Shown here piece after piece: positions 33,911 through 42,934 of a stretch of DNA of 64,000 bases. A model generated the notes under the pieces. It saw nothing but the letters and a program-made list of their open reading frames with translations. It had not been told where the DNA came from and made no database searches. Source of the DNA: Mycolicibacterium tusciae. GTDB taxonomy: Bacteria > Actinomycetota > Actinomycetes > Mycobacteriales > Mycobacteriaceae. Where the stretch lies: the NCBI RefSeq assembly GCF_002086795.1, contig NZ_MVIM01000015.1, forward strand, positions 1 to 64,000, written 5' to 3'. Both the position numbers and the translations under genes were made by a program. The first letter of the stretch is position 1. Each line of letters starts with the position of its first letter.

Positions 33911-35278
33911 CTACGCCGGCCCGGTGAGGTTGCCCTCGCGGATGTCTCTGCGGCACTCGATCCGGGTCTTGCCCGTCTCACCCACGCACACCCGCACCTG
34001 TTCCTCGATCCCCGGCGGGTACACCTCGTCGGTCGGACCGGGAGTGGCGGTCGGATTCGGTACGGGGCCTTGGTAAATCGACCATAGCTGGTCGCCGGTC
34101 GACGGCAGTCGCGAGCAGTACGCCTGCTGGCCGGTCGGAGCGACACCCGCGGAGCCCAGCGGATCGCAGTCCGCACCGATGCGCACCACCGGCACGACCG
34201 GGGCGCTCGTCGGAGCCGACACATCAGCGCTGGCCGCCGGACGTTGGGGCGCCGGCTGATCCCGATTCGCGATGGTCACCCCAACCGCGATCGCCGCGCC
34301 GCCGAGCACCGCGGCGACGCCCGCTGCCAGCAGTCCGAGCCGCAACCGGCTCGATCCGCCGTTCTTCATGTGCTTGTTCCGCCGCCCCGACGCGGGGGCC
34401 GACATCGTCGGATCGGTGGCTCCGATCTGCTGCGCCACCTCAGACAGGCCGTGAGCCATCGCCTCGGCGAAGTCGCTGCAGGAGTCGAAGCGGTCGCCGG
34501 GCGCCTTGGCCAGCGCGCGCTGGAACGCGGGGCCCAATCCGGACAGTTCGGGGATGCGGTCGCCGATCGACGGCGGGCTCGCCGTGAGGTGATTGCTGAT
34601 GACCACCGCCGGGTTGTCGTGCTGGAACAACTGCTGGCCGGTGAGAAGGTGGAAGGCGGTCGCGGCGAGCGCATACTGGTCGGCCCGGCCGTCGAGCGGC
34701 TCGCCCATGAGCTGCTCGGGCGCCGCGTAGGCCACCGTGCCGACGGTCATGTTGGTCGCCGTCAGATCCGAGGTGTCCGCGTTCGAGCGTGCAATGCCGA
34801 AGTCCGCGAGCAGCGCGCGACTGAAGGTGGAATTCGACTGGGCCAGAAGGATATTCGACGGCTTGACGTCGCGATGGAGCAGGTGCTGCTGGTGCGCGTA
34901 GTCCAGCGCGTCGGCGACGCCCGACACGATCCGCACGACGTCCGCAGGCGGTAGCCCACCGCCCTGATGTTCGGCGAGCAGCCGCGCGGCGTCGGTGCCC
35001 TCCACGAAGTCCATCGTGATCCAGAATTGCCCGTTGTACTCGCCGCGGTCGTGCACTCCGACGATGTTCGGGTGCCACAGTCGCGCAACGAGGTCGGCCT
35101 CGCGGTTGAAGCGCTCGAGATATTCGCGGTCGGTGGTCAGCTCGACCGGCAAGATCTTCAGAGCGTCGCACCGGGGCAGCCGGGGGTGCTGGACCAGATA
35201 CACCTCGCCCATGCCGCCGGCGCCCAGTTGGCGCACGACGGTGTACCCGGCGAAGACGTCGCCTTCGGCTAGCGGCAT
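33911..35278 (-). CDS. Membrane serine/threonine protein kinase, PknF-like
   Basis: A 455-residue receptor kinase. Kinase domain 1-280: Gly loop GAGGMGEVY (19-27), Lys41, HRDVKPSN with Asp136, DFG at 158-160 and APEQL; the activation loop carries several Thr (SDLTATNMTVGTVAYAAPE) that are likely autophosphorylation sites. A membrane helix at about 313-335 leads to an outer domain of about 120 residues with four Cys. The N-terminus MPLAEGDVFAGYTVVRQLG closely resembles M. tuberculosis PknF/PknI. The ATG at 35278 is chosen over 35293 on that basis. It stands alone on its strand, with the 2-hydroxyacid dehydrogenase 87 bp upstream. Confidence 0.9.
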   Translation of the reverse strand: MPLAEGDVFAGYTVVRQLGAGGMGEVYLVQHPRLPRCDALKILPVELTTDREYLERFNREADLVARLWHPNIVGVHDRGEYNGQFWITMDFVEGTDAARLLAEHQGGGLPPADVVRIVSGVADALDYAHQQHLLHRDVKPSNILLAQSNSTFSRALLADFGIARSNADTSDLTATNMTVGTVAYAAPEQLMGEPLDGRADQYALAATAFHLLTGQQLFQHDNPAVVISNHLTASPPSIGDRIPELSGLGPAFQRALAKAPGDRFDSCSDFAEAMAHGLSEVAQQIGATDPTMSAPASGRRNKHMKNGGSSRLRLGLLAAGVAAVLGGAAIAVGVTIANRDQPAPQRPAASADVSAPTSAPVVPVVRIGADCDPLGSAGVAPTGQQAYCSRLPSTGDQLWSIYQGPVPNPTATPGPTDEVYPPGIEEQVRVCVGETGKTRIECRRDIREGNLTGPA

Positions 35279-35365
35279 GGCGCCACGCCCCACATGGTGC
35301 CGCTATCGCCGTTTCGCGCCATCCGCAAACCTTCGCACGAACGCGTGCCGCGGTTGCTGTGGGGG

Positions 35366-36325
35366 CTACTTCGACGCTGTGACCGGCATCGGAACGGGCG
35401 TGACGAGCCGGCCCGACTCCAGGAAGCTGTCCAGGTTGCGCAGCGTGAGCTGCTCCATCGCCGCTCGGGTTTCGACGGTTCCGCTGGCGACGTGCGGCAG
35501 CACGACGACGTTGTCCATCGACAGCAGCGCCTGCGGCACGTTCGGCTCGTCGGCGAAGACGTCCAGGCCCGCACCCGCCAGCCTGCCGTCCACCAACGCC
35601 GAGACCAACGCCTCCTCGTCGAGGACGCTGCCGCGCGCGATGTTGATCAGGTATCCGCGAGACCCGAGCGCATCGATCACCTCGCTGCTGACCAACCTGT
35701 TGGTGCCGGCTCCACCCGCGGCCGCGACGACCAGCACGTCGACCCCGGCGGCCAACTCGGCCGGCGACCCCATATACGTATACGGCGCACCCTCGACCTC
35801 ATGCCGATTGTGGTAGGCGATCGTGCAACCGAAAGCGCTCAGTCGCTTGGCGATTGCGCTGCCGATACGGCCCAGACCGATGATCCCGACGCGGGTGTTG
35901 CTCACCTGGCGCGTCAGCGGATAGCTGCCGTCGACCGGCCACCGGCACGCCCGCACATAGCGGTCCGACGCCGAGAACTGCCGCAGCGTGTCGATCATCA
36001 GCCCCACCGCGGTGTCCGCCACGCAGTCGGTCAGCACATCGGGGGTATTGCTCACGACCACCCCGCGCTCGGCCGCCGCGTCGACGTCCGTCGTGTCGTA
36101 GCCGACGCCGAAGTTGACCACAGCACCCAGGTTGGGCAGCGCCGACATCAACTCCGCGTCCACGCCGGTGCGACCCGACGTCACCACGGCGCGGATCTCA
36201 TGGCCGTGCTCGGCGAGGAAATCGGCAGGATCGTCGGGTAGCACGTATGCCGCGTAATCGTCCTGCAGCGTCTGCGCCAACGACGGCTTCAGCGGGCCAA
36301 CCTGCAGTACCGCGCGAGTGCTCAT
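35366..36325 (-). CDS. D-2-hydroxyacid dehydrogenase (glyoxylate/hydroxypyruvate-reductase type)
   Basis: A 319-residue NAD(P)-dependent dehydrogenase of the D-isomer family. The dinucleotide loop is VGIIGLGRIGSAIAKRLSAF. The catalytic set is intact: Arg in NIARGSVLDEEAL, Glu in DVFADEPN (29 residues on) and His in LPHVASGT. Fold order and length (about 320) match glyoxylate/hydroxypyruvate reductases. The ATG at 36325 is used; a TAGCGT box lies ten bases upstream. It is divergent from the sugar-acid transport operon (317-bp gap), so it may reduce a keto-acid made there; that is inference. Its counterpart at 45093 lacks the acid residue. Confidence 0.88.
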   Translation of the reverse strand: MSTRAVLQVGPLKPSLAQTLQDDYAAYVLPDDPADFLAEHGHEIRAVVTSGRTGVDAELMSALPNLGAVVNFGVGYDTTDVDAAAERGVVVSNTPDVLTDCVADTAVGLMIDTLRQFSASDRYVRACRWPVDGSYPLTRQVSNTRVGIIGLGRIGSAIAKRLSAFGCTIAYHNRHEVEGAPYTYMGSPAELAAGVDVLVVAAAGGAGTNRLVSSEVIDALGSRGYLINIARGSVLDEEALVSALVDGRLAGAGLDVFADEPNVPQALLSMDNVVVLPHVASGTVETRAAMEQLTLRNLDSFLESGRLVTPVPMPVTASK

Positions 36326-36454
36326 AGTGGTGCCCACGCTACGACGACCTGCGGATACCCGTCCAACATTCAATTCGCATGGACTTATATCGAAAGCGCA
36401 TCAGTGATGGATCGTTGGCCGCCTCGGGGTATCGGACCATCGCCAGGTGGGCTA

Positions 36455-36477
36455 AAAGACCAGCTCATCAGGTCTTT
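36455..36477. promoter_or_regulatory. Inverted repeat upstream of the transport operon
   Basis: AAAGACC-(9)-GGTCTTT, a perfect 7-bp inverted repeat 64 bp before the -35 of the operon promoter. It could be an operator for a regulator such as the IclR at 42935, or a hairpin; its role is not shown. Confidence 0.4.
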
Positions 36478-36496
36478 CCAAGACTGTCATAGAGTC

Positions 36497-36508
36497 GGAC
36501 GATCGTCC
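36497..36508. promoter_or_regulatory. 12-bp perfect palindrome upstream of the transport operon
   Basis: GGACGATCGTCC is self-complementary with no spacer. It lies 32 bp before the -35 and is a strong candidate activator site. Confidence 0.4.
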
Positions 36509-36540
36509 CAAAATCACCCGATTCGGCCATTTGACCGGGG

Positions 36541-36570
36541 TTGACGCTGTCGAATCGGCGTCCCTACCGT
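36541..36570 (+). promoter_or_regulatory. Promoter of the sugar-acid transport operon
   Basis: TTGACG (36541-36546), an 18-base spacer ending AATCGGCGTCCC, TACCGT (36565-36570). Spacer length, -10 and spacer end match the promoter at 22930-22959. The leader to the ATG is about 66 bases. A TCCAC-ATAC-GTGGA palindrome (36593-36606) sits in that leader, a repressor-like position. Confidence 0.5.
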
Positions 36571-36642
36571 GTGGTTGCGATCACAAGTCTCATCCACATA
36601 CGTGGACGTCACTCCAGCAGCCCGGGAGGATCGAGGATTCAG

Positions 36643-38226
36643 ATGTTTTCAAGAGCATCACGCCCGTCCACGCTTCGACACCAGGTGCTGGCTGTCGCTC
36701 TCGCGGGAGTCACCGTGGCCGCCTCCGGCTGTACCGTCGCCAACTCCCGTCACGGCGGCTACGACCCCAACACCCTGCGCATCGTCCTCGCCCAGGAGCC
36801 GCCGACCCTCGAACCCTGCGAGAGCTCGCTGACCTCCACCGGCATCGTCGTCCGCTCCAACATCACCGAACCGCTCATCGAACGCGACCCCAACACCGGC
36901 GACCTGCAGCCGCTGCTCGCCACCGAATGGCGCCAGACTTCGCCGAACCAATGGACGTTCACGGTCCGCGACGGCGTCACCTTCTCCAACGGCGCGCCGA
37001 TGACCGCCAAAGACGCGGCCTACTCGATCGACCGGGCCGTCAACTCCGATTTGAACTGCAACGTCGACGGCTACGTGTTCGGCGACGAGAAGCTCGAGCT
37101 CGCGACCCCGGACGACAGCACCCTGGTGGTGGGCACCAAGACGCCGGATCCCATTCTCCCGCTGCGTATCTCGTTCGTCGAGATCGTGCCGACCGGCACG
37201 TCCATGACCGAGAAGGTCCGCGAGCCCATCGGCACCGGCCCCTACGCCATCGACGGCTGGGAGTACGGCCAGAAGCTTTTCCTCGAGCGCAACGACACCT
37301 ACTGGGGCGAGAAGCCCCCGTTCGCCAGGGCCGAATATCAATGGCGCAGCGAGGGCAGCGTCCGCGCCGCGATGATCACCAACGACGAGACCGACATCGC
37401 CGTGAGCCTCGGGCCCGAGGACGGCGCCGAAGATCTCGGTGTCCCGTTCCAGAACAACGAGACCACCGCCCTGCGCATGCAGGCCACCGAGGCGCCGCTC
37501 AACGACATGCGCGTGCGCCAGGCCATCAACTACGCCGTCAACCGCGAAGGCATCGTCAAGGCGCTGTTCCGCGGACTCGGCGATCCCGCCTCGCAGCTGA
37601 TCCCATCCGGCGTCGTCGGATACAACGCGGATCTGCCGCTGTGGCCGCACGATCCCGACAAGGCCAAGCAGCTCATCGACGAGGCCCGGGCTGACGGCGT
37701 GCCCGTCGACACCGAGATCCGTCTCATCGGCCGCACCGCGCAGTTCCCGAAGATCAGCGAGACCATCGAGGTGTTGCAGAGCGAGTTCTCCGAGATCGGC
37801 CTGAACGTGAAGATCGAGATGATGGACACGTCCAACCAGCTGCTGTACCAGCTGCGGCCGTTCCCCGAGGGCGCCGGTCCCTACGTGCTGATGATCATGC
37901 ACGGAAACCAGGCCGGTGACGCCGCGTTCACCATGGATCAGTACATGCTGTCCGACGGCGCACAGGCTTCCTACGGCACACCGGAATTCGACAAGAAGAT
38001 CCGTGCCGCCGAGGAGCTCACCGGCCAGCAGCGTCAGGAGGCCTTCGCGAAGCTGTTCGCCGAGGAGCCGCAGGAGATCATGAGCATGGCCTACCTCGCG
38101 CATATGAAGGGCATCCTCGGCAAGTCGCCCCGTGTCGACTACACCCCCAACTCCGCCACCGGTGACGAGATGCGGCTGGCCGAGATGACGCCCGCCGGCT
38201 CGACCACCCCGACGGTTGCCCAGTAG
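36643..38226 (+). CDS. ABC transporter solute-binding lipoprotein (SBP family 5, dipeptide/acid type)
   Basis: A 527-residue extracellular binding protein. A signal peptide with a lipobox (VTVAASGC) anchors it. The N-terminal domain reads RIVLAQEPPTLEPCESSLTS, then NITEPLIERDPNTGDLQPLL and ATEWRQTSPNQWTFTVRDGV, the DppA/OppA-family sequence. GGGAGGA precedes the ATG. It starts a nine-gene operon of permeases, ATPases and sugar-acid enzymes. Family-5 proteins normally carry peptides, nickel or oligosaccharides; the operon content suggests that this one binds a hexaric acid or related sugar acid. That is inference from context. Confidence 0.85.
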   Translation: MFSRASRPSTLRHQVLAVALAGVTVAASGCTVANSRHGGYDPNTLRIVLAQEPPTLEPCESSLTSTGIVVRSNITEPLIERDPNTGDLQPLLATEWRQTSPNQWTFTVRDGVTFSNGAPMTAKDAAYSIDRAVNSDLNCNVDGYVFGDEKLELATPDDSTLVVGTKTPDPILPLRISFVEIVPTGTSMTEKVREPIGTGPYAIDGWEYGQKLFLERNDTYWGEKPPFARAEYQWRSEGSVRAAMITNDETDIAVSLGPEDGAEDLGVPFQNNETTALRMQATEAPLNDMRVRQAINYAVNREGIVKALFRGLGDPASQLIPSGVVGYNADLPLWPHDPDKAKQLIDEARADGVPVDTEIRLIGRTAQFPKISETIEVLQSEFSEIGLNVKIEMMDTSNQLLYQLRPFPEGAGPYVLMIMHGNQAGDAAFTMDQYMLSDGAQASYGTPEFDKKIRAAEELTGQQRQEAFAKLFAEEPQEIMSMAYLAHMKGILGKSPRVDYTPNSATGDEMRLAEMTPAGSTTPTVAQ

Positions 38227-38243
38227 TAAGGAAACCTGCCCTC

Positions 38244-39173
38244 ATGTTCTCCTTCATCCGGCGCCGGACCTACACCAGCGCACTGCCGTTGATCATCGTG
38301 CTGCTAGGTGTGTTCCTGCTCGCCCGCCTCACCGGTGACCCCACCAACCTGTACCTGCCCGAGTCGGCGACACCCGAACAGCGGGAAGCCTTCGCCCAGG
38401 CCAACGGTTTCGACCAGCCGGTGTGGACGCAGCTGGTCGACTACTTCAAGGGCGTTCTGCACTTCGACTTCGGCACCTCACTACGCACCGGTGAATCCGC
38501 CTCCGAGATGGCGTTCCGCGCGTTCCCCGCAACGCTGCAGTTGGCTTTCACCACAATGCTTCTCGCCGTCGTCGGCGCCATCGTGATCGGCTGCTGGGCC
38601 GCCTACCGGCCCAACTCGCTGGCCGACCGCTTCTCGAGCCTGCTGTCCATGACCGCCGCATCGATCCCCGACTTCTGGTTCGCGATCACCGGCGTCTGGC
38701 TCTTCGCGGTACTGCTGGGCTGGCTGCCCACCTCGGGTGTCGACAGTGGCATCCTGTCCTGGATCCTGCCGATCGCGACACTCATGATCCGCCCGCTCGG
38801 CGTACTCACCCAAGTCGTCCGCGGCGCAATGGTTTCCGCGCTCTCCGCGCCGTATGTGCGGCTGGCCCGCAGCAAGGGCGCCAGCGACTTCCGCGTCGTC
38901 AGCCACCACGCGCTGCGCAACGCCGCAGCCCCGGCGCTGACCGTCGCGGGCGACCTGGCCGTCGGTCTGATCAACGGTGCGGTCGTGGTCGAGGCCATCT
39001 TCGGCTGGCCCGGCATCGGCAAGCTGATGATCGACGCGATCCTGCAACGCGACTTCGCAGTCCTGCAGGCCGCCGTCCTGCTGACCGCCGTGAGCATCTT
39101 CCTGCTCAACATCTTCATCGACGCCTGCTACGCGCTGCTCGACGCTCGCGTCCGCGAACCGGTAATGGCCTAG
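38244..39173 (+). CDS. ABC transporter permease (DppB-like)
   Basis: A 309-residue inner-membrane permease with about six helices. The N-terminal segment RRRTYTSALPLIIVLLGVF and the loop ESATPEQREAFAQANGFDQP are DppB/OppB-like. The EAA loop that contacts the ATPases is at about 205-235 (YVRLARSKGASDFRVVSHHA followed by LRNAAAPALT). It begins 17 bases after the binding-protein stop and is 12 bases from the second permease. It should pair with the permease at 39186 to form the channel of a five-component importer. Confidence 0.88.
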   Translation: MFSFIRRRTYTSALPLIIVLLGVFLLARLTGDPTNLYLPESATPEQREAFAQANGFDQPVWTQLVDYFKGVLHFDFGTSLRTGESASEMAFRAFPATLQLAFTTMLLAVVGAIVIGCWAAYRPNSLADRFSSLLSMTAASIPDFWFAITGVWLFAVLLGWLPTSGVDSGILSWILPIATLMIRPLGVLTQVVRGAMVSALSAPYVRLARSKGASDFRVVSHHALRNAAAPALTVAGDLAVGLINGAVVVEAIFGWPGIGKLMIDAILQRDFAVLQAAVLLTAVSIFLLNIFIDACYALLDARVREPVMA

Positions 39174-39185
39174 GAGCACAACGAC

Positions 39186-40175
39186 ATGAGCACTGGAATC
39201 GACCTCGTTCCCGTCAAGCCGACCACCGCCATCGTCGGCGAACCTGGGCAAGACGGCGCCAAAAAGGGCATTGCATCGAAGTGGTTCCGGATGCTGGTCA
39301 ACGACCGCGTCGCCGCGGCCGCTGCCCTGGTGCTGGGAGTCGTGTTCCTCACCGCGACCTTCGGCCCGATGCTCGTCGGCGATCTCGCCACCGACATCGA
39401 CCTCGACAACTCCAACCAGGCGCCGTTCACCCTCGCGCACGGCTGGGCCAACTTCCTCGGCACCGACCCGCTGGGCCGCAGCATGCTGGCCCGGCTCATC
39501 GTTGCCTGCCAGACGACGCTGTCGGTCGCGATTCCGGCCGTGGTGATCTCCGCGATCGTCGGCTCGGCCATCGGCATGTGGGCCGGGTACTACCGCGGTT
39601 GGCGCGAGACCGTCGCCATGCGCGTCGCCGACGTGATCATGAGCTTCCCGTCGCTGCTGCTCGCGGTCGTCGTCCTATACGTGTTCTCCCCCAGCGCCGC
39701 GAACATCGTTCTGGTGCTGGCGATCACCCGCATACCCGTCTACCTGCGGACCGCACGCGCCGAGTCCGCGGAGCTGCAGAGCCGGCTGTTCGTCGACGCC
39801 GCGCGGACGTTCGGCGCACCGGCCCGGTCGATCATCTTCCGCCACGTCCTGCCGATCGTGCTGCCGACGCTGCTGACCGTCGCGACGCTGGACTTCTGCT
39901 ACGTCATGCTGGCCGAGAGCTCGTTGAGTTTCTTGGGCATCGGCATCCAGCCGCCCGACGTCAGCTGGGGCCTGATGGTCTCGCAGGGCCGCACCTACCT
40001 GCACACCGCGTGGTGGTTGTCGTTCTTCCCGGGCCTGGCCATTGTCATCACCACCGTGTCGGCCACGATCCTGGCGGCCTGGGCCCGTATCGCCACCGAT
40101 CCCGGGCAGCGGTGGCGCCTCACCGTTCCGCAGAAGCGCCTGTCCCGCTTCGCCAAGACCACGTCACGCATCTGA
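39186..40175 (+). CDS. ABC transporter permease (DppC-like)
   Basis: A 329-residue permease with about six helices and a cytoplasmic N-terminal extension of about 30 residues (VPVKPTTAIVGEPGQDGA). The conserved entry HGWANFLGTDPLGRSMLARL and the EAA loop around FVDAARTFGAPARSIIFRHV are DppC/OppC signatures. It partners with the DppB-like permease and is followed by the two ATPase genes 13 and about 1030 bases on. The ribosome site AGGAGC lies eight bases before the ATG. Confidence 0.88.
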   Translation: MSTGIDLVPVKPTTAIVGEPGQDGAKKGIASKWFRMLVNDRVAAAAALVLGVVFLTATFGPMLVGDLATDIDLDNSNQAPFTLAHGWANFLGTDPLGRSMLARLIVACQTTLSVAIPAVVISAIVGSAIGMWAGYYRGWRETVAMRVADVIMSFPSLLLAVVVLYVFSPSAANIVLVLAITRIPVYLRTARAESAELQSRLFVDAARTFGAPARSIIFRHVLPIVLPTLLTVATLDFCYVMLAESSLSFLGIGIQPPDVSWGLMVSQGRTYLHTAWWLSFFPGLAIVITTVSATILAAWARIATDPGQRWRLTVPQKRLSRFAKTTSRI

Positions 40176-40188
40176 AAGGCGCCTCATC

Positions 40189-41211
40189 ATGACCGCCGCA
40201 GTAGACCACAAGCCCGGCGTCCGCCAGACCGACGCCCAACCCGTGCTAGACGTCGACGGCATGAGTGTCGAGATCCGCACCATCAACGGCACCGTCCGCG
40301 CCGTCAACGAGGTCAGCTTCACCGCCCGCCGCGGCGAAACCCTGGCCCTGCTCGGCGAATCCGGCTGCGGCAAGTCGATGACCGCCACCGCGCTCGTCGG
40401 TCTGCTCGAACCCGTCGCCGACGTCGTCGAAGGTTCCGCCACCCTCGGCGGTGTCGACCTCTTCCAGGTCGGTCGTGCCAAGCGACGCGAAATGGCGGGC
40501 ACCGAACTGGCGATCGTCTTCCAGGACGCCCTCACCGCGCTCAACCCGCTCTACACCGTGGGAACCCAACTGGCCGAACCGTTCCGGATCCATCACAACC
40601 TGTCCGCGAAGGAAGCCAAGCGCAAGGCCGTCGAGCTGATGACGCGCGTCGGCATCCCGCAGCCCGAATCGCGGCTGAACTCCTACCCGCACCAGTTCTC
40701 CGGCGGCATGCGCCAGCGTCTGCTCATCGCGATGGCCGTCGCACTCAACCCGAGCGTGCTGATCGCCGACGAACCCACCACCGCACTCGACGTCACCGTG
40801 CAGGCGCAGATCATGGCGCTGCTACGCGACCTCCGCACCGAGTTCGACATGGCTGTCGTCCTGATCACCCACGACCTGGCGCTGGTCGCCGAGGAGGCCG
40901 ACCGCGTCGCGGTGATGTACGCAGGCAACATCGTCGAAACCGGGCCGGTGTCCGGGGTTTTCGCCAACCCCAAGCATCCCTACACCAAGGGGCTGCTGAA
41001 CTCGGTGCCCGTCAACGCCCGCCGCGGCGACGACCTGAAGTCGATCGGCGGATCACCGCCGGACCTACAGGCCATCCCCGACGGTTGCGTGTACCAGGCC
41101 CGGTGCCCGCTGGCCCGCGAACTCTGCGCGAGCAAGCGACCCACACTCGACACCGTGCAGTCCGGCCGCAACGCCGCCTGCCACTTCCCGGAAGAGGTTG
41201 CCAATGTCTGA
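40189..41211 (+). CDS. ABC transporter ATP-binding protein (DppD-like)
   Basis: A 340-residue ATPase. Walker A GESGCGKSMTATALVGLL, Q-loop IVFQDALTALNPLYTVG, signature QFSGGMRQRLLIAMAVAL, Walker B VLIADEPTTALDVTVQAQ and H-loop ITHDLALVAEEAD are present. The C-terminal OppD/DppD extension carries four Cys (GCVYQARCPLARELCASKRP and NAACHFPEE) that in related proteins hold an iron-sulfur cluster. The ATG at 40189 is used since the conserved part begins downstream. Its end overlaps the next ATPase by eight bases. Confidence 0.92.
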   Translation: MTAAVDHKPGVRQTDAQPVLDVDGMSVEIRTINGTVRAVNEVSFTARRGETLALLGESGCGKSMTATALVGLLEPVADVVEGSATLGGVDLFQVGRAKRREMAGTELAIVFQDALTALNPLYTVGTQLAEPFRIHHNLSAKEAKRKAVELMTRVGIPQPESRLNSYPHQFSGGMRQRLLIAMAVALNPSVLIADEPTTALDVTVQAQIMALLRDLRTEFDMAVVLITHDLALVAEEADRVAVMYAGNIVETGPVSGVFANPKHPYTKGLLNSVPVNARRGDDLKSIGGSPPDLQAIPDGCVYQARCPLARELCASKRPTLDTVQSGRNAACHFPEEVANV

Positions 41212-42208
41212 GTCCGCCAACCTGCTGGAGGTCCGCGACCTCCGCAAGTCCTTCCGCGTCCCGGGCGCGGGAAAGAAGAAGCTGTGCGCGCTCGACGGCA
41301 TCACGCTCGACCTCAAGCGCGGCGAAACGCTGGGCCTGGTCGGCGAGTCCGGCTGCGGAAAGTCCACGCTGGCAAGGACATTGCTGATGCTCGAGCGTCC
41401 GGATGAGGGCAGCGTGCGCTTCGACGGCATCGACCCATTCAGCCTGCGCGGCAAGGAGTTGCTGAACTTCCGCCGCCGGGTGCAGATGGTGTTCCAGGAC
41501 CCGTACGCCTCGCTGAACTCGCGCATGTCGGCAGGCGACATCATCGCCGAGCCGTGGCGCAGCCACAAGGACATGTACAAGGCCCGCAAGGACCGCGAGA
41601 TGCGGGTGCGCGGTCTGCTCGACCTCGTCGGGCTGGGCGCCAAGGCCGCCGACAAGTATCCGCAGGAGTTCTCCGGCGGCCAGCGTCAGCGCATCGGCAT
41701 CGCCCGCGCGCTCGCGCTCGATCCCGACGTGATCATCTGCGACGAGCCGGTGTCCGCGCTGGACCTGTCGGTCCAGGCTCAGGTGCTCAACCTGCTCAAC
41801 GAACTCCAGCAGCAGCTGAGCATCAGCTACATCTTCATCAGCCACGACCTGTCGGTGGTCCGGCACGTCGCCGACCGCGTCTCGGTGATGTACCTCGGCC
41901 GCATCATCGAAAACGGGCCCACCGAGTCGGTTTTCGACCGACCCAACCACCCGTACACCGCGGCGCTGATGTCGGCCGCACCCAAACTCGACAGCGCACA
42001 GCGCAAGGACCGCATCCTGCTCAAGGGCGAGGTGCCGTCACCGGTGAATCCGCCTTCGGGCTGCCGATTCCGCACGCGCTGCTGGAAGGCCACCGAGATC
42101 TGCGCGACGACCGCTCCCCCGAGCGCGGTCGACCCGGAGGTCAGCGGCCACGCCGCCGAGTGCCACCATCCCCTGCTGACGGAAGGCAGCATGCTGGCAA
42201 CGGCATGA
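41204..42208 (+). CDS. ABC transporter ATP-binding protein (DppF-like)
   Basis: A 334-residue ATPase, partner of DppD-like. Walker A GESGCGKSTLARTLLMLERP, Q-loop MVFQDPYASLNSRMSAGDII, signature EFSGGQRQRIGIARALALDP, Walker B VIICDEPVSALDLSVQAQVL and H-loop FISHDLSVVRHVADRV. The C-terminal GCRFRTRCWKATEICATT also carries the Cys-rich DppF extension. ATG at 41204 (not TTG 41198), with GAAGAGG upstream. The stop overlaps the TauE gene by four bases. With 36643-41211 it completes a five-gene importer. Confidence 0.92.
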   Translation: MSESANLLEVRDLRKSFRVPGAGKKKLCALDGITLDLKRGETLGLVGESGCGKSTLARTLLMLERPDEGSVRFDGIDPFSLRGKELLNFRRRVQMVFQDPYASLNSRMSAGDIIAEPWRSHKDMYKARKDREMRVRGLLDLVGLGAKAADKYPQEFSGGQRQRIGIARALALDPDVIICDEPVSALDLSVQAQVLNLLNELQQQLSISYIFISHDLSVVRHVADRVSVMYLGRIIENGPTESVFDRPNHPYTAALMSAAPKLDSAQRKDRILLKGEVPSPVNPPSGCRFRTRCWKATEICATTAPPSAVDPEVSGHAAECHHPLLTEGSMLATA

Positions 42209-42933
42209 GTGTCTGGGGATATTGCATTGTGGCGGCGACGATCATGTTGGCGTCGGCGCTGCAGGCGTCGATCGGATTCGGCATCGGTCTGCTCTCCGCA
42301 CCGATCATCGCGCTCGTCGACCCTGCCCTCATTCCCGGCACCCTGATCATGGTCGCCACCCTCGTCACGCTGATCGTCGTCGTGCGCGAACGCGAAGACA
42401 TCGATCTGCACGGGACGAAATGGGCGTTGATCGGTCGGGTTCCCGGCACCGTCGCCGGTGCACTGCTGCTCACGGTGCTGCCCGAGCGTGGTCTCGCGAT
42501 CATGCTCGCGCTCGTGGTCCTCGCCGGCGTCGGATTGACCACGTTCGGCTGGATCCCGCTGCCGCGCAGGCGGAATGTCGTCCTGGCCGGCGCGGCCTCG
42601 GGCGTACTCGGCACCGCCACAGCGATCGGCGGACCACCGATGGCGCTGATCTGGCAGCGCAAAGAGGGTGCCGGGCTGCGCGGCACGATGAGCGGATTCT
42701 TCCTCGTCGGCTCCATCCTGTCGATCGCCGCGCTGGCCGCCACCGGCGCCGTCAACGGCCACACGATGGTGATGTTCGCGGTGCTCGCTCCGGCAGCGGC
42801 CATCGGATATCTGATGTCGCGACGGCTCAACCACGTACTCGATCCGGCACGGCTGCGGTGGGTGGCCATCGGGGTTTCGGCACTGGGTGCGGTCCTACTG
42901 ATCGGCCGCGAACTCTTGGCGATCGGGAGCTGA
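42205..42933 (+). CDS. TauE/SafE-family membrane permease
   Basis: A 242-residue protein with about eight membrane segments. The two repeat signatures are ASALQASIGFGIGLLSAPII (helix 1-2) and GAASGVLGTATAIGGPPMAL (helix 5), as in TauE/SafE carriers. Family members move sulfite, sulfolactate or organic anions. In this operon it probably carries a small organic acid or a by-product of the sugar-acid route; exact cargo unknown. The ATG overlaps the ATPase stop by four bases, so it is coupled. The frame opens far upstream only as a shadow of the ATPase. Confidence 0.85.
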   Translation: MSVWGYCIVAATIMLASALQASIGFGIGLLSAPIIALVDPALIPGTLIMVATLVTLIVVVREREDIDLHGTKWALIGRVPGTVAGALLLTVLPERGLAIMLALVVLAGVGLTTFGWIPLPRRRNVVLAGAASGVLGTATAIGGPPMALIWQRKEGAGLRGTMSGFFLVGSILSIAALAATGAVNGHTMVMFAVLAPAAAIGYLMSRRLNHVLDPARLRWVAIGVSALGAVLLIGRELLAIGS

Positions 42934-42934
42934 G

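Noticed and set aside
36658..38103. 481-codon minus-strand open frame
   Set aside because: Antisense to the solute-binding protein; typical high-GC shadow with Gly/Val/Leu bias and no start signal.
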